DNA from: Methylomicrobium lacus LW14
Lineage (GTDB): Bacteria > Pseudomonadota > Gammaproteobacteria > Methylococcales > Methylomonadaceae
Assembly (NCBI RefSeq): GCF_000527095.1
Contig: NZ_AZUN01000001.1
Location: 2,046,001-2,110,000, forward strand
Length of the DNA: 64,000 nt
Reading direction: 5' to 3'
The notes under the pieces: generated by a model
Told to the model about the DNA's origin: nothing
Database searches by the model: none
What the model saw: only the letters and a program-made list of their open reading frames with translations
Part shown: piece after piece, positions 1 through 9,222 of the stretch
Position numbering within the stretch: position 1 is the first letter of the stretch
Layout of the letters: every line of letters begins with the position of its first letter
Made by a program: the position numbers and the translations under genes

Positions 1-100
1 ACCGATAATAGTCTAGGTCGAAAAAATATGCCGGATCAGGCAGATTTTCAAAGGGCAGGCTTTCTAAGGACAAACGATTTCCAGGCAAAGTGCAATTTAA

Positions 101-907
101 CTATTTCTGTCGAGCAGGCGAGAGTTTTATCTCCACTCGGCGATTCTTCGAGCGGCCCGCTTTGGTACGGTTGGAAGCCACCGGAACAGCATCGCCAAGC
201 CCCTTCACAATGATTCTGTCGCCGGCGACGCCTTTTTTCTTCAGCAGTCGGGCGATAGACGTTGCCCGCAGCATCGAGACGATTTTATTCCACTTTGAGG
301 CTTGCAAAGGGGTGAAGCCATCCGGTATCGATTTATCGGCATGTCCCTCAACAATGACTTTATCCGAAGGCTGCGCCTGGATAAGTGGGATAATGTTATC
401 GATCGCTTCTTGTGCGCTGGCTATGGGTATTGCCACTCCTGGAGAAAACGAGCCATCACCCAGAACGAGCAGCGTCACCGGTCCCTTTGGAGGAGAAGTT
501 TTTTCCTCTGCCGCGATTGGCTTGACTAACTCTGGCGATTTTTCATCGAGTGGCGGGATAGTTGCCTCCGGGACGGCTTGCAGTGATTGCGTAGTGCGCA
601 AATCCCCCCGGCTTGTATCAATTGCATTATCGATTTGCTCAACCTTGCCTTCAAACTGCGTGATGGATGACTCTAGCTTATTATCGACCTCGGAACTCTG
701 CGTTTGTTCCTGCATCGGTTTATCAATAGACTGATCGAATGATTCTGACGATGCATAGGCCTCTGTTTTGCCTCCTTGTGAAGCTGGTTCTCTCCGCAAA
801 GGGATTAACAGTGCCGAAATAAAAATCAATAGGGACAGCCCATACAACGTAAATGAGATCACGGTAATCGCTCTGCGCATTGCAATGCTCCGGTTATTGT
901 TCCCCAT
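101..907 (-). CDS. Inner-membrane-anchored OmpA-family peptidoglycan-binding protein
   Basis: About 268 residues from the ATG at 907; an upstream in-frame start at 1012 would only add a non-conserved arginine-rich leader. A short basic N-terminus (MGNNNRSIAMRR) is followed by one hydrophobic segment, then a long Gln/Ser/Glu-rich linker, then an OmpA-like C-terminal domain. That domain shows VEGHADKS and the closing pattern NRTKAGRSKNRRVEI, typical of peptidoglycan binding. The N-in, single-TM topology resembles MotB-like or TolR/OmpA hybrids rather than an outer-membrane barrel. The role is probably envelope anchoring; no partner gene is adjacent. The family call is fairly safe and the specific function is unknown. 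Confidence 0.75.
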   Translation of the reverse strand: MGNNNRSIAMRRAITVISFTLYGLSLLIFISALLIPLRREPASQGGKTEAYASSESFDQSIDKPMQEQTQSSEVDNKLESSITQFEGKVEQIDNAIDTSRGDLRTTQSLQAVPEATIPPLDEKSPELVKPIAAEEKTSPPKGPVTLLVLGDGSFSPGVAIPIASAQEAIDNIIPLIQAQPSDKVIVEGHADKSIPDGFTPLQASKWNKIVSMLRATSIARLLKKKGVAGDRIIVKGLGDAVPVASNRTKAGRSKNRRVEIKLSPARQK

Positions 908-1496
908 AGAATCCACTTCGTCCCGTGAAAATCCTCTGTTCCCGATTCGAACCGGGTTGTAGCGGAGTCGAGGGAGAAATCTCAATAGCAGCTCAAAGCA
1001 TCCCCGCACCACCGAATGGCACGGCCAAAGCCATAGATTGCCGCCAGCAGGACAATGACCGTGGTCTCATCGGTATTTTCAAGGCACTTTGCCTAGCTCT
1101 CCGAGAGCTTGCCCTGCGTTTCCCATAAAGCCGGCATCAATCAGACAACCCCGCCACTTAATCCTATCATAAGTTTTTATGCAAATTTCATAAATTTCAT
1201 TACAAGATTAGGGTTATTGCTTTCAAGAAGGTTATGCGATTTTCCTGTTGCTGTCATGCCGGATTGACGGGGATTCCTATAGAAAAAACGCTAGCCCTTA
1301 GTCATTGGTTTGTGACGAGGTGAGCTAGTGTGACGCTCGAATTACCAATAACTGGTCTGTTAGAGTAGCATCGGGGGCAAGAGGTTTCAAAGCGTGTTCA
1401 ATATTTGCCAGGATGGCTAACCTTGGTGGGATTTAAGGCACACTCAGGCACGAAGCCAGGCAATCGCGAACGCTGGATTTCCTTCGTTCGCCCATT
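908..1496. other. Intergenic stretch without a supported gene
   Basis: No reading frame here has both a start and recognisable content. The strand opposite 950-1130 holds short open fragments with no usable start. At 1461-1489 lies one copy of a 29-bp sequence that recurs at 3774-3802. The rest (1140-1440) is AT-richer and unremarkable. Confidence 0.5.
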
Positions 1497-2249
1497 CTAT
1501 GCGCCGGACTGCCGAGTCAGACCAAGACGCAGGGCGACAGCCAGCGCTTCCTGATACTCTGCCGCGCTGACAGGGCGGGACAGCTCCGGGATGCCGCCGG
1601 CCCGGTAGCAGGGATAGTACTGGTCCATCAGATTCAGATAAGTGCCCGTGGAAATCTCGCGGGCGATGAACTCCAGCACCTTCCCGGTCCCGGCCAATCC
1701 GTTCGGCAGAACCAGGTGCCGTACCCACAATCCCCGATAGGCCAGGCCATTCTTGTCCAATTGTAAATCGCCGACCTGACGATGCATTTCCCTGACCGCC
1801 GCTTGATTGACCTCCCAATAATTGCGCACATGGGAATAGCGGTGGGCGATCGCAGAATCGCCGTATTTCATGTCCGGCATATAGATGTCGATCACGCCAT
1901 CCAATAAGGCGAGTGCCTCGGGGCTGTCGAATCCGCCGGTATTATAGACCAGAGGCAGCCTGAGCCCTTGATGGGCCGCGATCAGAGTCGCTTCGAGCAC
2001 GTCTTCTTCGCCGTGATGGGGGCCGTAGCTGTAAACGACGGCGCGCTCGCCGATCCGGCATACCGCGCCCTGAACGGTTCGGATGCGATCAACGCGGCAA
2101 TAGCGCGCGCAGAGGTCGCAGTCTTGCAGATGCCGGCGGGCAATACGGACGCGCTGTTCCAGTTCACCGCTTTCAAGCAAAGCCAGATAAGCGGCCTGAA
2201 AGCCAGCATGGGCTTTTTGAGCGGGCTTCGTCGCTGGGTTGCTCAACAT
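1497..2249 (-). pseudogene. PflA-like radical SAM family gene with the CxxxCxxC region deleted in frame
   Basis: The 250 residues match the PflX/COG1313 radical SAM family at both ends. The N-terminal part has the auxiliary cysteines (CDLCARYC) and GERAVVYSYGPHHGEED. The C-terminal part has LPLVYNTGGFDSPEALALLD, IDIYMPDMKYGD and the WVRHLVLPNG block. In relatives, roughly 65-75 residues lie between GEED and the LEATLIAA helix and contain the CxxxCxxC motif that holds the 4Fe-4S cluster. Here the two are joined directly at about 2012 with no frameshift or stop. The product cannot hold a canonical radical SAM cluster, so it is called a broken gene. A retained non-catalytic role is possible because the frame is intact. 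Confidence 0.7.
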
Positions 2250-2448
2250 AAAGCACTCCTCTCGTGCTTGGCGTCAATGGGTCTGAACTCGCCATTGCGA
2301 TACGCTTTCTAATATGACGTATCGGAACGGGATGAGTTTCGGTTTGACTGTCATTCCATACAAAATCACTGCGGCTGCCCCTGGGAAACAAAGTATCCCA
2401 ACAAAACGCTATCGTCAGAACTTTGAATACAATTGCAGGGAGAATCCC

Positions 2449-2814
2449 ATGAAAGCCCTCTCACTTTTTATCATCCTTGCTGTCACGTCAGACATCGGCA
2501 ACGCCCTGTCTATCGAGCATGAAAATGCGGAAAGGCGTCAGCCAGAGCATTACAGCTATAATCAGAAAACTGATTCAGAGATACGAAGCGATATTTATTA
2601 CCAACGCGCCGAGCAAGAGCGCTTAGAACAGCAGCAGCGAGAGCAACAACGCAAAGAACGGCAGCGGTTAGATCAACAGCGGCGACAGCTTCAAATGGAA
2701 AATCAGAGCAAGCCAAGGCATCATTACGACGACTATCTGGACTATGATTCGCAGAGGCAAAGCGATATGGAGCAAGAACGCCAGCAACAGATTATTAGGG
2801 AGTTTTATCACTAG
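2449..2814 (+). CDS. Small secreted Gln/Glu/Arg-rich coiled-coil protein
   Basis: 121 residues from the ATG at 2449, chosen because CAGGGAGAA lies just upstream and the N-terminus then becomes a clean signal peptide (MKALSLFIILAV, cleavage after GNALS). The mature part is very hydrophilic, with repeated EQERLEQQQREQQRKERQR runs predicted to form a charged helix, and ends in a Tyr/Asp-rich and Gln-rich tail. I recognise no family. It is probably periplasmic. A longer in-frame start at 2314 would destroy the signal peptide. Confidence 0.55.
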   Translation: MKALSLFIILAVTSDIGNALSIEHENAERRQPEHYSYNQKTDSEIRSDIYYQRAEQERLEQQQREQQRKERQRLDQQRRQLQMENQSKPRHHYDDYLDYDSQRQSDMEQERQQQIIREFYH

Positions 2815-2909
2815 CAGGTAGCCCGCATACGGCAATGCGAAATGCGGGGTAATCGGCTCCGCTCTTCCCTGATTCCGTTATACTGCATCCTGGCTACTTG
2901 CTATTTTGA

Positions 2910-3299
2910 TTATTTTCTAACGAAACTACCAAGATACGCAGTTAGCTGATCATAGGTCACTTCCATATCTAAGCCAGCGGCAAAGGCCGCTCGATACACA
3001 CCTAACCGTTCCGATTCCGTGAATTGATGAGATGACATTGCCATCGCTTTTTCGGCGGCGCGGATAATTAGATTAATTTGCAGTTGTAGCGGATTGACTT
3101 CGCCCTCCGTCATCAACTCATCCAGTGAACATCCAAGTTTATCGGCTAAGGCTTTCATCTGGGCCGGACCGGGCTGCCTTCTGCCGGTCAAATAGTGGCC
3201 AACAGCTCCACGGGTAGTGACTCCGAACACACCAAGCAAATCATCTTGACGTATTTTTTTATAGACCATCAGGCCCTTAGCTTTCTCGTACCATTTCAT
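2910..3299 (-). CDS. XRE/Cro-CI family transcriptional regulator
   Basis: 129 residues from ATG 3299 (MKWYEKAKGLM); an upstream in-frame start at 3338 is less likely. An N-terminal helix-turn-helix of the phage-repressor type is visible: IRQDDLLGVFGVTTRGAVGHYLTGRRQP, followed by MKALADKLGCSLDELM. The short C-terminal part (EKAMAMSSHQFTESERLGVYRAAFAAG) is alpha-helical and resembles small Cro/C2-like regulators without a protease domain. It sits alone near tRNA-Ser with no phage genes, so it is probably a domesticated or remnant prophage regulator. Confidence 0.7.
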   Translation of the reverse strand: MKWYEKAKGLMVYKKIRQDDLLGVFGVTTRGAVGHYLTGRRQPGPAQMKALADKLGCSLDELMTEGEVNPLQLQINLIIRAAEKAMAMSSHQFTESERLGVYRAAFAAGLDMEVTYDQLTAYLGSFVRK

Positions 3300-3521
3300 G
3301 TTAGATTGGACACAGACAGTATCAAAAAACAACGCCACATTTTGTGTTTCCGCTCAGCCTCAAAACGGAACTCCGGGCTCGCTTTTAACCAGACAAAACT
3401 TGAGAGCGAAACGCAGCAATCGCGATGAAGGCTGCAGTTATCTAACCAAAACCGAAAGGTAGACTACAAATGAGATATAAAACCAATGATCTTCTTAAAA
3501 TATTGATTTTATCGAGAGTGT

Positions 3522-3611
3522 TGGCGGAGAGGGAGGGATTTGAACCCTCGATACGGTAAACCGTATACCAGATTTCGAGTCTGGCGCATTCAGCCGCTCT
3601 GCCACCTCTCC
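3522..3611 (-). tRNA. tRNA-Ser, anticodon CGA
   Basis: Read on the minus strand, the 90-nt gene begins GGAGAGG, which pairs perfectly with CCTCTCC before the G discriminator and encoded CCA. The anticodon arm CCAGA-CTCGAAA-TCTGG puts CGA at positions 34-36, decoding UCG. A long variable arm (TATACGG/CCGTATC) and a T arm with GGTTCAAATCC are present. The large variable arm is the class II hallmark that fits serine. Confidence 0.97.
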
Positions 3612-3773
3612 TGTCTTGAAGGTGCCATTATAGCACAGAAAATGGCTCGATCGACTAGGGCTCTTGCCGGTTAGATAAAATTTAGCCAAACACCTCCGAT
3701 GCACCGCTAACATCCCTCGTCCAAAGCCTTCAAAATCCACAAGATCATGGAACAGTAGAGGCTCGAAGTCCAT

Positions 3774-3886
3774 CAATCGCGAACGTTGGAACTCCTTCGT
3801 TAGTGGGCGTAGGGTATGCTGCGCATACCCTTTTCAGAAGTTTTCGGATGCTCTGAACATGCGAAAGGTACGCGCAGCGTACCCTA
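3774..3886. repeat. Dispersed repeat copy plus GTACGC-type palindromes
   Basis: Positions 3774-3802 are nearly the same as 1461-1489 (25 of 29 bases). They are followed by a palindrome at 3812-3830 (GGGTATGCTGCGCATACCC) and by GGTACGCGCAGCGTACCCTAC at 3867-3886. A very similar GTACGCGCAGCGTACC copy is at 14129-14150. The pattern suits a REP-like intergenic repeat family. It touches the end of the downstream NodT gene. Confidence 0.5.
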
Positions 3887-5251
3887 CAAACGCCGCCAGC
3901 CGCCGCCCAACGCCTTGTACAACAACACCGACGCGGTCAACACATCCGTATGCGCCTGCACCTCGCTATCCTGCGCGTTCAACAAACTACGCTGCACATT
4001 CAGCAAGGTTTGATAATCGGTCGCGCCGGCCAGATAGCGATCCAGGCCCAGTTCATAAGCCCGCCTTGCACTGTCGACCGACAGCAATAAATCCTCGCGG
4101 CGGCGCGCGGCCTGGCTGCCGAGCGCTAGCGCATCTTCGACCTCGCGGTAAGCGGTCAACAGCGTTTGCCGGTAAATCTCGACCAGTTCGCCTCGCCTTG
4201 CCTTGGTGCGCTCGAGTTCGCCTTCGAGGCGGCCGCCCTGGAAGATCGGCTGGGTCAGGGATGACGCCAGCGCGACCCCGATACCGGCCGGCTGCGACAT
4301 CATCGCGGCGGTGAAGATATTGTCCGCGTTGAGTTCAAGTTTCGGATAGAAGGCCGCGCGCGCGACGCCGATGTCCGCATGCGCGGCGATCAGTTCGGCC
4401 TCGGCGCTCTGGATATCGGGCCGCTGTTCGAACAAAGTGGCCGGGCGGGCGGGATCGGCACCGGGAATGTAAATGCCTTGCAGGCTTTGGCCGCGCGGTT
4501 CGAACTGTTGCGGAGGACGGCCGAGCAGCACCGCCAGCGCGTTTTCGCTTTGCGCGATGTCCTGATCGAGCCGGGCCACCGCGGCCGCGGCGTTCGCACG
4601 CTCGGTCTGCTGCTGCGCGACATCGAGCGCGGTCGCGGCGCCGGCCTCGAAGCGCGATTCGATGATGTCCAGCACGTCGCTGATGTTTTTCAGATTATCC
4701 AGCGCGATGCGTCTGCGATCGCGCAACCCGAGCAGCGTAAAATAGGATTGCGCGACATCGCCCATCACGGTCAGGCGCAAGGCATCGTAAGAAAAGCGGG
4801 AGCTGTCGAGTTGCGCGTGGGCGCTGTCGCGGCCGGCCCGAAGCCTGCCCCACAAATCGACCTCATAGGACAGGTTCCACTGGCCTTCCAAGGTGTTCAG
4901 ACCTGAACCGGAACGGGTGCTGTCGGTGTAGATATGACGGCCAATCGCGCCGACGGCCGGCAGCAACGGCGCGCCGGCGATTTTCGCGAGCGCCCGGAAT
5001 TGGTCGATGCGCTGGATCGCCGCGGTCAAATCGCGGTTATTACTCAAGGCTTCGGTGATCAAACGATCGAGCTCGGCGCTGCCGAACAGTTTCCACCAGT
5101 CGGGGGAAATCGTTGCCCCGCTGGTCGGTTTCGGTGTTTGATTCTTCCAGGCTTCGGGCGCGGCATCGGCCGGACGCTGGTAATCGGGCACTAAAGAGCA
5201 GCCGGCAAGCAGCAGCAAAACGCCAAAAATTCCTTGTTTGATCCGCATCAT
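3884..5251 (-). CDS. NodT-family outer-membrane efflux lipoprotein (TolC-like)
   Basis: 455 residues. The N-terminus MMRIKQGIFGVLLLLAGC has a lipobox ending LLAGC, then SLVPDYQRP as in RND/ABC efflux outer-membrane factors. Duplicated OEP repeats follow, with the recognisable W-SYEVDLWGRLRAG, AYREVEDAL and long coiled helices. It forms the outer-membrane channel of a tripartite exporter. It is the last gene of an operon with the MacA- and MacB-like genes: its start overlaps the MacB-like stop as ATGA (5248-5251), which fixes the start and implies translational coupling. The substrate cannot be told from sequence. Confidence 0.9.
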   Translation of the reverse strand: MMRIKQGIFGVLLLLAGCSLVPDYQRPADAAPEAWKNQTPKPTSGATISPDWWKLFGSAELDRLITEALSNNRDLTAAIQRIDQFRALAKIAGAPLLPAVGAIGRHIYTDSTRSGSGLNTLEGQWNLSYEVDLWGRLRAGRDSAHAQLDSSRFSYDALRLTVMGDVAQSYFTLLGLRDRRRIALDNLKNISDVLDIIESRFEAGAATALDVAQQQTERANAAAAVARLDQDIAQSENALAVLLGRPPQQFEPRGQSLQGIYIPGADPARPATLFEQRPDIQSAEAELIAAHADIGVARAAFYPKLELNADNIFTAAMMSQPAGIGVALASSLTQPIFQGGRLEGELERTKARRGELVEIYRQTLLTAYREVEDALALGSQAARRREDLLLSVDSARRAYELGLDRYLAGATDYQTLLNVQRSLLNAQDSEVQAHTDVLTASVLLYKALGGGWRRL

Positions 5252-7200
5252 TCCGCCGCCAACGCCACGACCGGGTCGAGCAGCGCCGCCTTGCGCGCCG
5301 GCAAAAAACCGAATAGCACGCCGGTGCCGAACGCGCAGGAAAACGCCAGGATGGCCGGCAGCGGCGAAAAAATCACGCGCATCTCGAACATCGAAATCGT
5401 CTTGCCGGTACCGTAACCGAACAAGACGCCCAAGATGCCGCCCAAGGTGCAGACCACCGCCGCCTCGGTGTTGAACTGCAGCAAAATGTCGCGGCGGCGC
5501 GCGCCGACCGCCATCCGGATACCGATTTCGCGGGTGCGTTCGGTCACGCTGACCAGCATGATGTTCATCACGCCGATGCCGCCGACCAGCAACGAAATCG
5601 CCGCGACCGTGCCGAGCAGCGTGGTCAAGGTATTCTGCGTCGCGGTCGCGGTTTGTAGGATCGACGCCATGTTGCGTATCCGAAAATCCTCGGTCTGATG
5701 GCGCGACAGCAATAGATTGTTAATCGCATCCTCGGTGTCTTCGATCGTGGAAACATCGGTCACGCGCACGGTGACGCCGTTCAGGTAATTCTGTCCGAAC
5801 AGGCGAATCAGGCCGGTACTGACCGGCACGAACACCGTGTCGTCCTGATCGCCGCCGAAGCCGGACGCGCCTTTCGGCGACATGATGCCGATCACTTCGA
5901 AAGGGATATTGCCGATCAGAATATAGCGGCCCAGAGGATCGAGGCCCTCGGGAAAAAGAATCTGCGCGACGGTCTGGCCGAGTACGACGACTGGCGCATA
6001 GCGGCGGATATCGCGTTCGGTGAAAAAATCACCCTCCGCGACCGGCCAGTCGCGGACCCTGGACAGGGCCGCGCCGACGCCCTGAATGCTGGTCGCATAA
6101 TCGATATTACCGAAACGGACCGTTTGCCGGCTGCTGCGTTCGGCCAGGGCGACCTCGACATTCGGCAGTTCCTGGATCGCGTCCGCATCGTCGGGCGTCA
6201 GGGTAATCACGTCGCTGGCGCCGCGCAGGCCCGGCGCGCCGGGGCGGATAGACAACAGATTGGTGCCCATCGAGCGGATCTGATCGAGCACGTCCTGTTG
6301 GCTGCCCTCGCCGACCGCCAGCATCGTGACCACCGCGGCGACGCCGATGATGATGCCGAGCAGGGTCAACGCGGTGCGGAACAGATTGACCCGCAGCGCG
6401 CGCAAGGCGGTCTTGACCGCTTCGCCGATGTCCGCGAGGATGCCGGCCTTGCCGCCAGTATCGATCTTCACCTCCGGGTGCGGCGTATTGCCGCCTTCGG
6501 GTGCGGAATCGTCGCTGATTTTGCCGTCGCTGATATTGATGATCCGGTCGGCATGCGCGGCGACGCCGGCATCGTGCGTGATCAACAGAATCGTGCGTCC
6601 CGACTTGTGCAGTGCGCCGAGCAAGGCCATCACTTCCTCGCCGCTGCGGCTGTCCAGCGCGCCGGTCGGCTCGTCCGCGAGCAGCACCGGCGGATTGTTC
6701 ATCAAGGCCCTTGCGATCGCAACCCGCTGCTGCTGGCCGCCGGACAACTGCGAAGGTCGGTGGTCGCAGCGGTCGCCAAGGCCCAGATCGGCAAGCAGTT
6801 TGCGCGCCCTGGCCATACGGTCGGTCTTGTGTTCGCCCGCGTAAAGCGCCGGAATTTCGACATTTTCTTCCGCGCTGGCCGAGCCGAGCAGATTGTAGCG
6901 CTGAAACACGAAGCCGAAGGTGGCCCGGCGCAAAGCGGCCAGTTCGTCGGGATCGAACAGGGAGACATCCCGGCCCGCGACCCGATAGCAGCCCGATGTC
7001 GGCCGGTCGAGACAGCCTAGGAGGTTCATCAGCGTCGATTTTCCGGAACCGGACTGACCGATGATCGCGACGAACTCGCCGGACCAAATCTTCAGCGAGA
7101 CATCGTCCAGCGCCCGAATCAGATTGTCGCCGCTTTTGAAGGTCCGGCAGATGTGCTCTAGGTTCAGCAACGGCTCCGCTTTTGCGGGATTTGCGCTCAT
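5248..7200 (-). CDS. macB: MacB-like ABC transporter, fused ATPase and permease
   Basis: 650 residues with the MacB layout: ATPase domain first, with Walker A GQSGSGKST at about 48-56, LSGGQQQRV signature and Walker B LLADEPTGAL. Then come a linker, one TM near residue 280 (ALTLLGIIIGVAAVVTML), a large periplasmic MacB_PCD domain, and three C-terminal TMs ending LDPVVALAAE. It powers export of a substrate from the periplasm through the NodT-type channel, with the MacA-like adaptor as bridge. The family is linked to macrolide, peptide and siderophore export. Both ends overlap their neighbours by ATGA, so the three genes are one operon. Confidence 0.92.
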   Translation of the reverse strand: MSANPAKAEPLLNLEHICRTFKSGDNLIRALDDVSLKIWSGEFVAIIGQSGSGKSTLMNLLGCLDRPTSGCYRVAGRDVSLFDPDELAALRRATFGFVFQRYNLLGSASAEENVEIPALYAGEHKTDRMARARKLLADLGLGDRCDHRPSQLSGGQQQRVAIARALMNNPPVLLADEPTGALDSRSGEEVMALLGALHKSGRTILLITHDAGVAAHADRIINISDGKISDDSAPEGGNTPHPEVKIDTGGKAGILADIGEAVKTALRALRVNLFRTALTLLGIIIGVAAVVTMLAVGEGSQQDVLDQIRSMGTNLLSIRPGAPGLRGASDVITLTPDDADAIQELPNVEVALAERSSRQTVRFGNIDYATSIQGVGAALSRVRDWPVAEGDFFTERDIRRYAPVVVLGQTVAQILFPEGLDPLGRYILIGNIPFEVIGIMSPKGASGFGGDQDDTVFVPVSTGLIRLFGQNYLNGVTVRVTDVSTIEDTEDAINNLLLSRHQTEDFRIRNMASILQTATATQNTLTTLLGTVAAISLLVGGIGVMNIMLVSVTERTREIGIRMAVGARRRDILLQFNTEAAVVCTLGGILGVLFGYGTGKTISMFEMRVIFSPLPAILAFSCAFGTGVLFGFLPARKAALLDPVVALAAE

Positions 7201-8399
7201 ATCCGCGGCATGCTCGGCGGTCGGTAGGAGTCCCTGCCCCCGTTCTTCTTGGCGGCCAGCGTCAGTTTGACCCGGTCGCCGATCGCCAAGCCATCGCGAA
7301 TCTCGGCGAAACGGCGGCTCTGCAAGCCGACATGAATCACCTTTTCGCGTGCCTGGTTGTCGGACACTATCACCTTGATCTGATACGCCCTACCCTGTGG
7401 ATTGTCCTGATCGTGCAGGCGTTTGCCCAGTGCATTGACCGGGATCACCGGCACGTGTTTGGCCTCGCCGAGGACGAAGAAAACCTGCGCGCTCATGCCG
7501 CTCATCAGTTGTCCGTCGGTATTATCCACATCGATCAGCACATTGTAGAGGACCACATTATTCAGCACTTCCGGGGTCGGCAATATCTGCCTAACGACGC
7601 CCTGCCAGCGGCGCTGCTCCGAGCCGAGCGTCGTAAAATAGACCGGCATACCGGTCTTGATGCGCATGATGTCGGCTTCGGCGGTCTGCGAACGCACGGT
7701 CATCTTATCGAGCTTGGCCAACTGCATGATGTTCGGGGTCTGCTGATTCGCGTTCAGGGTTTGACCGGCGCGGGCGGTTTGCTGCACGACGGTGCCGTCC
7801 ATCGGCGCAAAAATTTTCGTGTAGCCCAGATTGGTACGGTCGCCGGAAAGCGTCGATTCAACTTGCTGTATTTGCGCCCGGATCGAATCGGCGAGCGCCA
7901 TGGCGGCCTTGTAATTCGATTCACTGTTTTGCAGCGTTTCCTGGCTGACCGCCTTGGTCGGATACAATTGCTGGTTACGCGCATACTGGCGTTTTGCAAA
8001 CAAGATCAACGCTTCTTGCTGTACCAGTTGCGCTTTTAAATTATTGATACTGGCCTCATCTGCTTGCACCCTGGCCGCATAGATGCGCGGGTCGATTTGA
8101 GCCAGCTGTTGGCCGGTTTTGACGACATCGCCGATCTCGACAAACAGCTTCTGCAATTGCCCGCTGACCTGGGCACCGATATCGACATACTCCTTCGGTT
8201 CGAGCTTGCCTTGCGCAGTCACGTTTTCCTCGATGTCGCCGTAGGCGATCTGCACGGTCGAATCTGCCAAAGACGCCTGCTTCGATTCGGTCTCCCTTTG
8301 CCAATAAAAACGCAGCGCCGCGCCGGCCGCTAACAGCAGGACGAGCAGACCCACAAGCCAATACACGCGATGGCGAGAAAAAATTTGTTTTGCCTGCAT
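7197..8399 (-). CDS. macA: MacA-like periplasmic membrane-fusion protein
   Basis: 400 residues from the ATG at 8399; the codon before it is TTG and is not needed. An N-terminal TM anchor (VYWLVGLLVLLLAAGAALRF) is followed by a biotinyl-lipoyl-like half (ENVTAQGKLEP, DIGAQVSGQLQKL), a long helical hairpin (RIYAARVQADEASINNLKAQ onward), the second lipoyl half (IFAPMDGTVVQ) and beta-barrel domains. It is the adaptor linking the MacB-like ATPase to the outer-membrane channel and is the first gene of the operon. The stop overlaps the next start by ATGA. Family assignment is firm; naming it macA implies orthology that is not proven. Confidence 0.9.
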   Translation of the reverse strand: MQAKQIFSRHRVYWLVGLLVLLLAAGAALRFYWQRETESKQASLADSTVQIAYGDIEENVTAQGKLEPKEYVDIGAQVSGQLQKLFVEIGDVVKTGQQLAQIDPRIYAARVQADEASINNLKAQLVQQEALILFAKRQYARNQQLYPTKAVSQETLQNSESNYKAAMALADSIRAQIQQVESTLSGDRTNLGYTKIFAPMDGTVVQQTARAGQTLNANQQTPNIMQLAKLDKMTVRSQTAEADIMRIKTGMPVYFTTLGSEQRRWQGVVRQILPTPEVLNNVVLYNVLIDVDNTDGQLMSGMSAQVFFVLGEAKHVPVIPVNALGKRLHDQDNPQGRAYQIKVIVSDNQAREKVIHVGLQSRRFAEIRDGLAIGDRVKLTLAAKKNGGRDSYRPPSMPRI

Positions 8400-8700
8400 C
8401 AAATCGATTTTAGAAGAAAATAAGGATCATTCGCATATCTGCGAGTTGCATTATAGCGTGCCAGCGATTGTCTCAGGCGGCTTTTGTATTAGAAATCTGC
8501 TGATTTCAAAGAGACGCGGGGCGGTAACAATCAGGCTACCGCGTTTAGGATTTGGTGAACAACTTTCCGCAATTTTATCTCATCGTTCTCCCACGCTCCA
8601 AGTGAGGGAACACCTTTGTTTGCACCGCTCCAGCGGTGCGTGACGCGGGAGCGTGGGAATGATACTACATTTTGGGACAGCAGAGGCCGCCCCACAAATT
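8400..8700. other. Intergenic region, divergence point with a palindromic repeat
   Basis: Holds the promoter region of the efflux operon (reading leftward) and, toward its right end, the palindromic repeat at 8588-8658 near the sodC 3' end. No gene is supported. Confidence 0.5.
8588..8658. repeat. Palindromic intergenic repeat with nested hairpins
   Basis: An 11-bp outer stem (TCCCACGCTCC at 8589-8599 with GGAGCGTGGGA at 8648-8658) encloses an 8-bp hairpin GCACCGCT/AGCGGTGC (8622-8629, 8632-8639). The theme of GGGAA/TTCCC next to GCTCCAGC resembles the larger hairpin array at 54457-54561, suggesting one repeat family. Confidence 0.55.
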
Positions 8701-9222
8701 TTAGCCTTTAATCACACCGCAGGCAATCCGCGCCTTACCGCCGCCCAAAGGCTCGGGCTCGTCCGAATAATTATCCCCACCGGCATGAATGATCAGCGCG
8801 CGGCCTTTGACATCCTCCAGTTTCAGGCGCGGCGCCACAACGCTGGCTGTGGCTTTGCCGTCCGCGCCGACAACCAATTTCGGCAGGTCGCCCAAATGGC
8901 CGCTGCCTTCCGGGCCTTCATGTTTTTTGCTGGCTTGCGGGTCGTAATGACCGCCCGCCGCCAATGCCGGCGTCAGCTTGCCGTCCTTTTCCTTGGCATC
9001 GCAGCTCGGATTCTCATGCACATGAAAGCCGTGTTCCCCGGCAGACAGGCCTTCGAGAGACGGGGCAAATGTCAATCCCTTTGACGATTCGCTGATTTTG
9101 ACGCTGCCGATCGCTTTGACCACACCCTGGTCGCTGACAGTACTAACCGGGACTACGACATCAGCCGCTACGGCACAGCCGACCGATGAGGCGAATACCG
9201 CGATTGCATAGGAAAATTTCAT
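8701..9222 (-). CDS. sodC: Periplasmic Cu/Zn superoxide dismutase
   Basis: 173 residues with an N-terminal signal peptide (MKFSYAIAVFASSVGCAVAA). It dismutates superoxide to peroxide and oxygen in the periplasm. The copper and zinc ligand motifs are present: GEHGFHVHENPSC, AAGGHYDP, GHLGDLP and ALIIHAGGDNYSDEP. The disulfide cysteine pair (ENPSC and RIACGVI) is also there. Length is normal for bacterial SodC. GGAGCG precedes the ATG. It is monocistronic and lies next to a hairpin repeat at its 3' end. Confidence 0.95.
   Translation of the reverse strand: MKFSYAIAVFASSVGCAVAADVVVPVSTVSDQGVVKAIGSVKISESSKGLTFAPSLEGLSAGEHGFHVHENPSCDAKEKDGKLTPALAAGGHYDPQASKKHEGPEGSGHLGDLPKLVVGADGKATASVVAPRLKLEDVKGRALIIHAGGDNYSDEPEPLGGGKARIACGVIKG

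Noticed and set aside
950..1130. Possible small membrane protein on the minus strand (TTVIVLLAAIYGFGRAIRW)
   Set aside because: No start codon in frame and an upstream stop; reading it as a gene needs an unsupported frameshift.
3522..3611. tRNA-Ser as the attachment site of an integrated island
   Set aside because: No integrase or repeated tRNA 3' end was found nearby; the XRE regulator alone is not enough.
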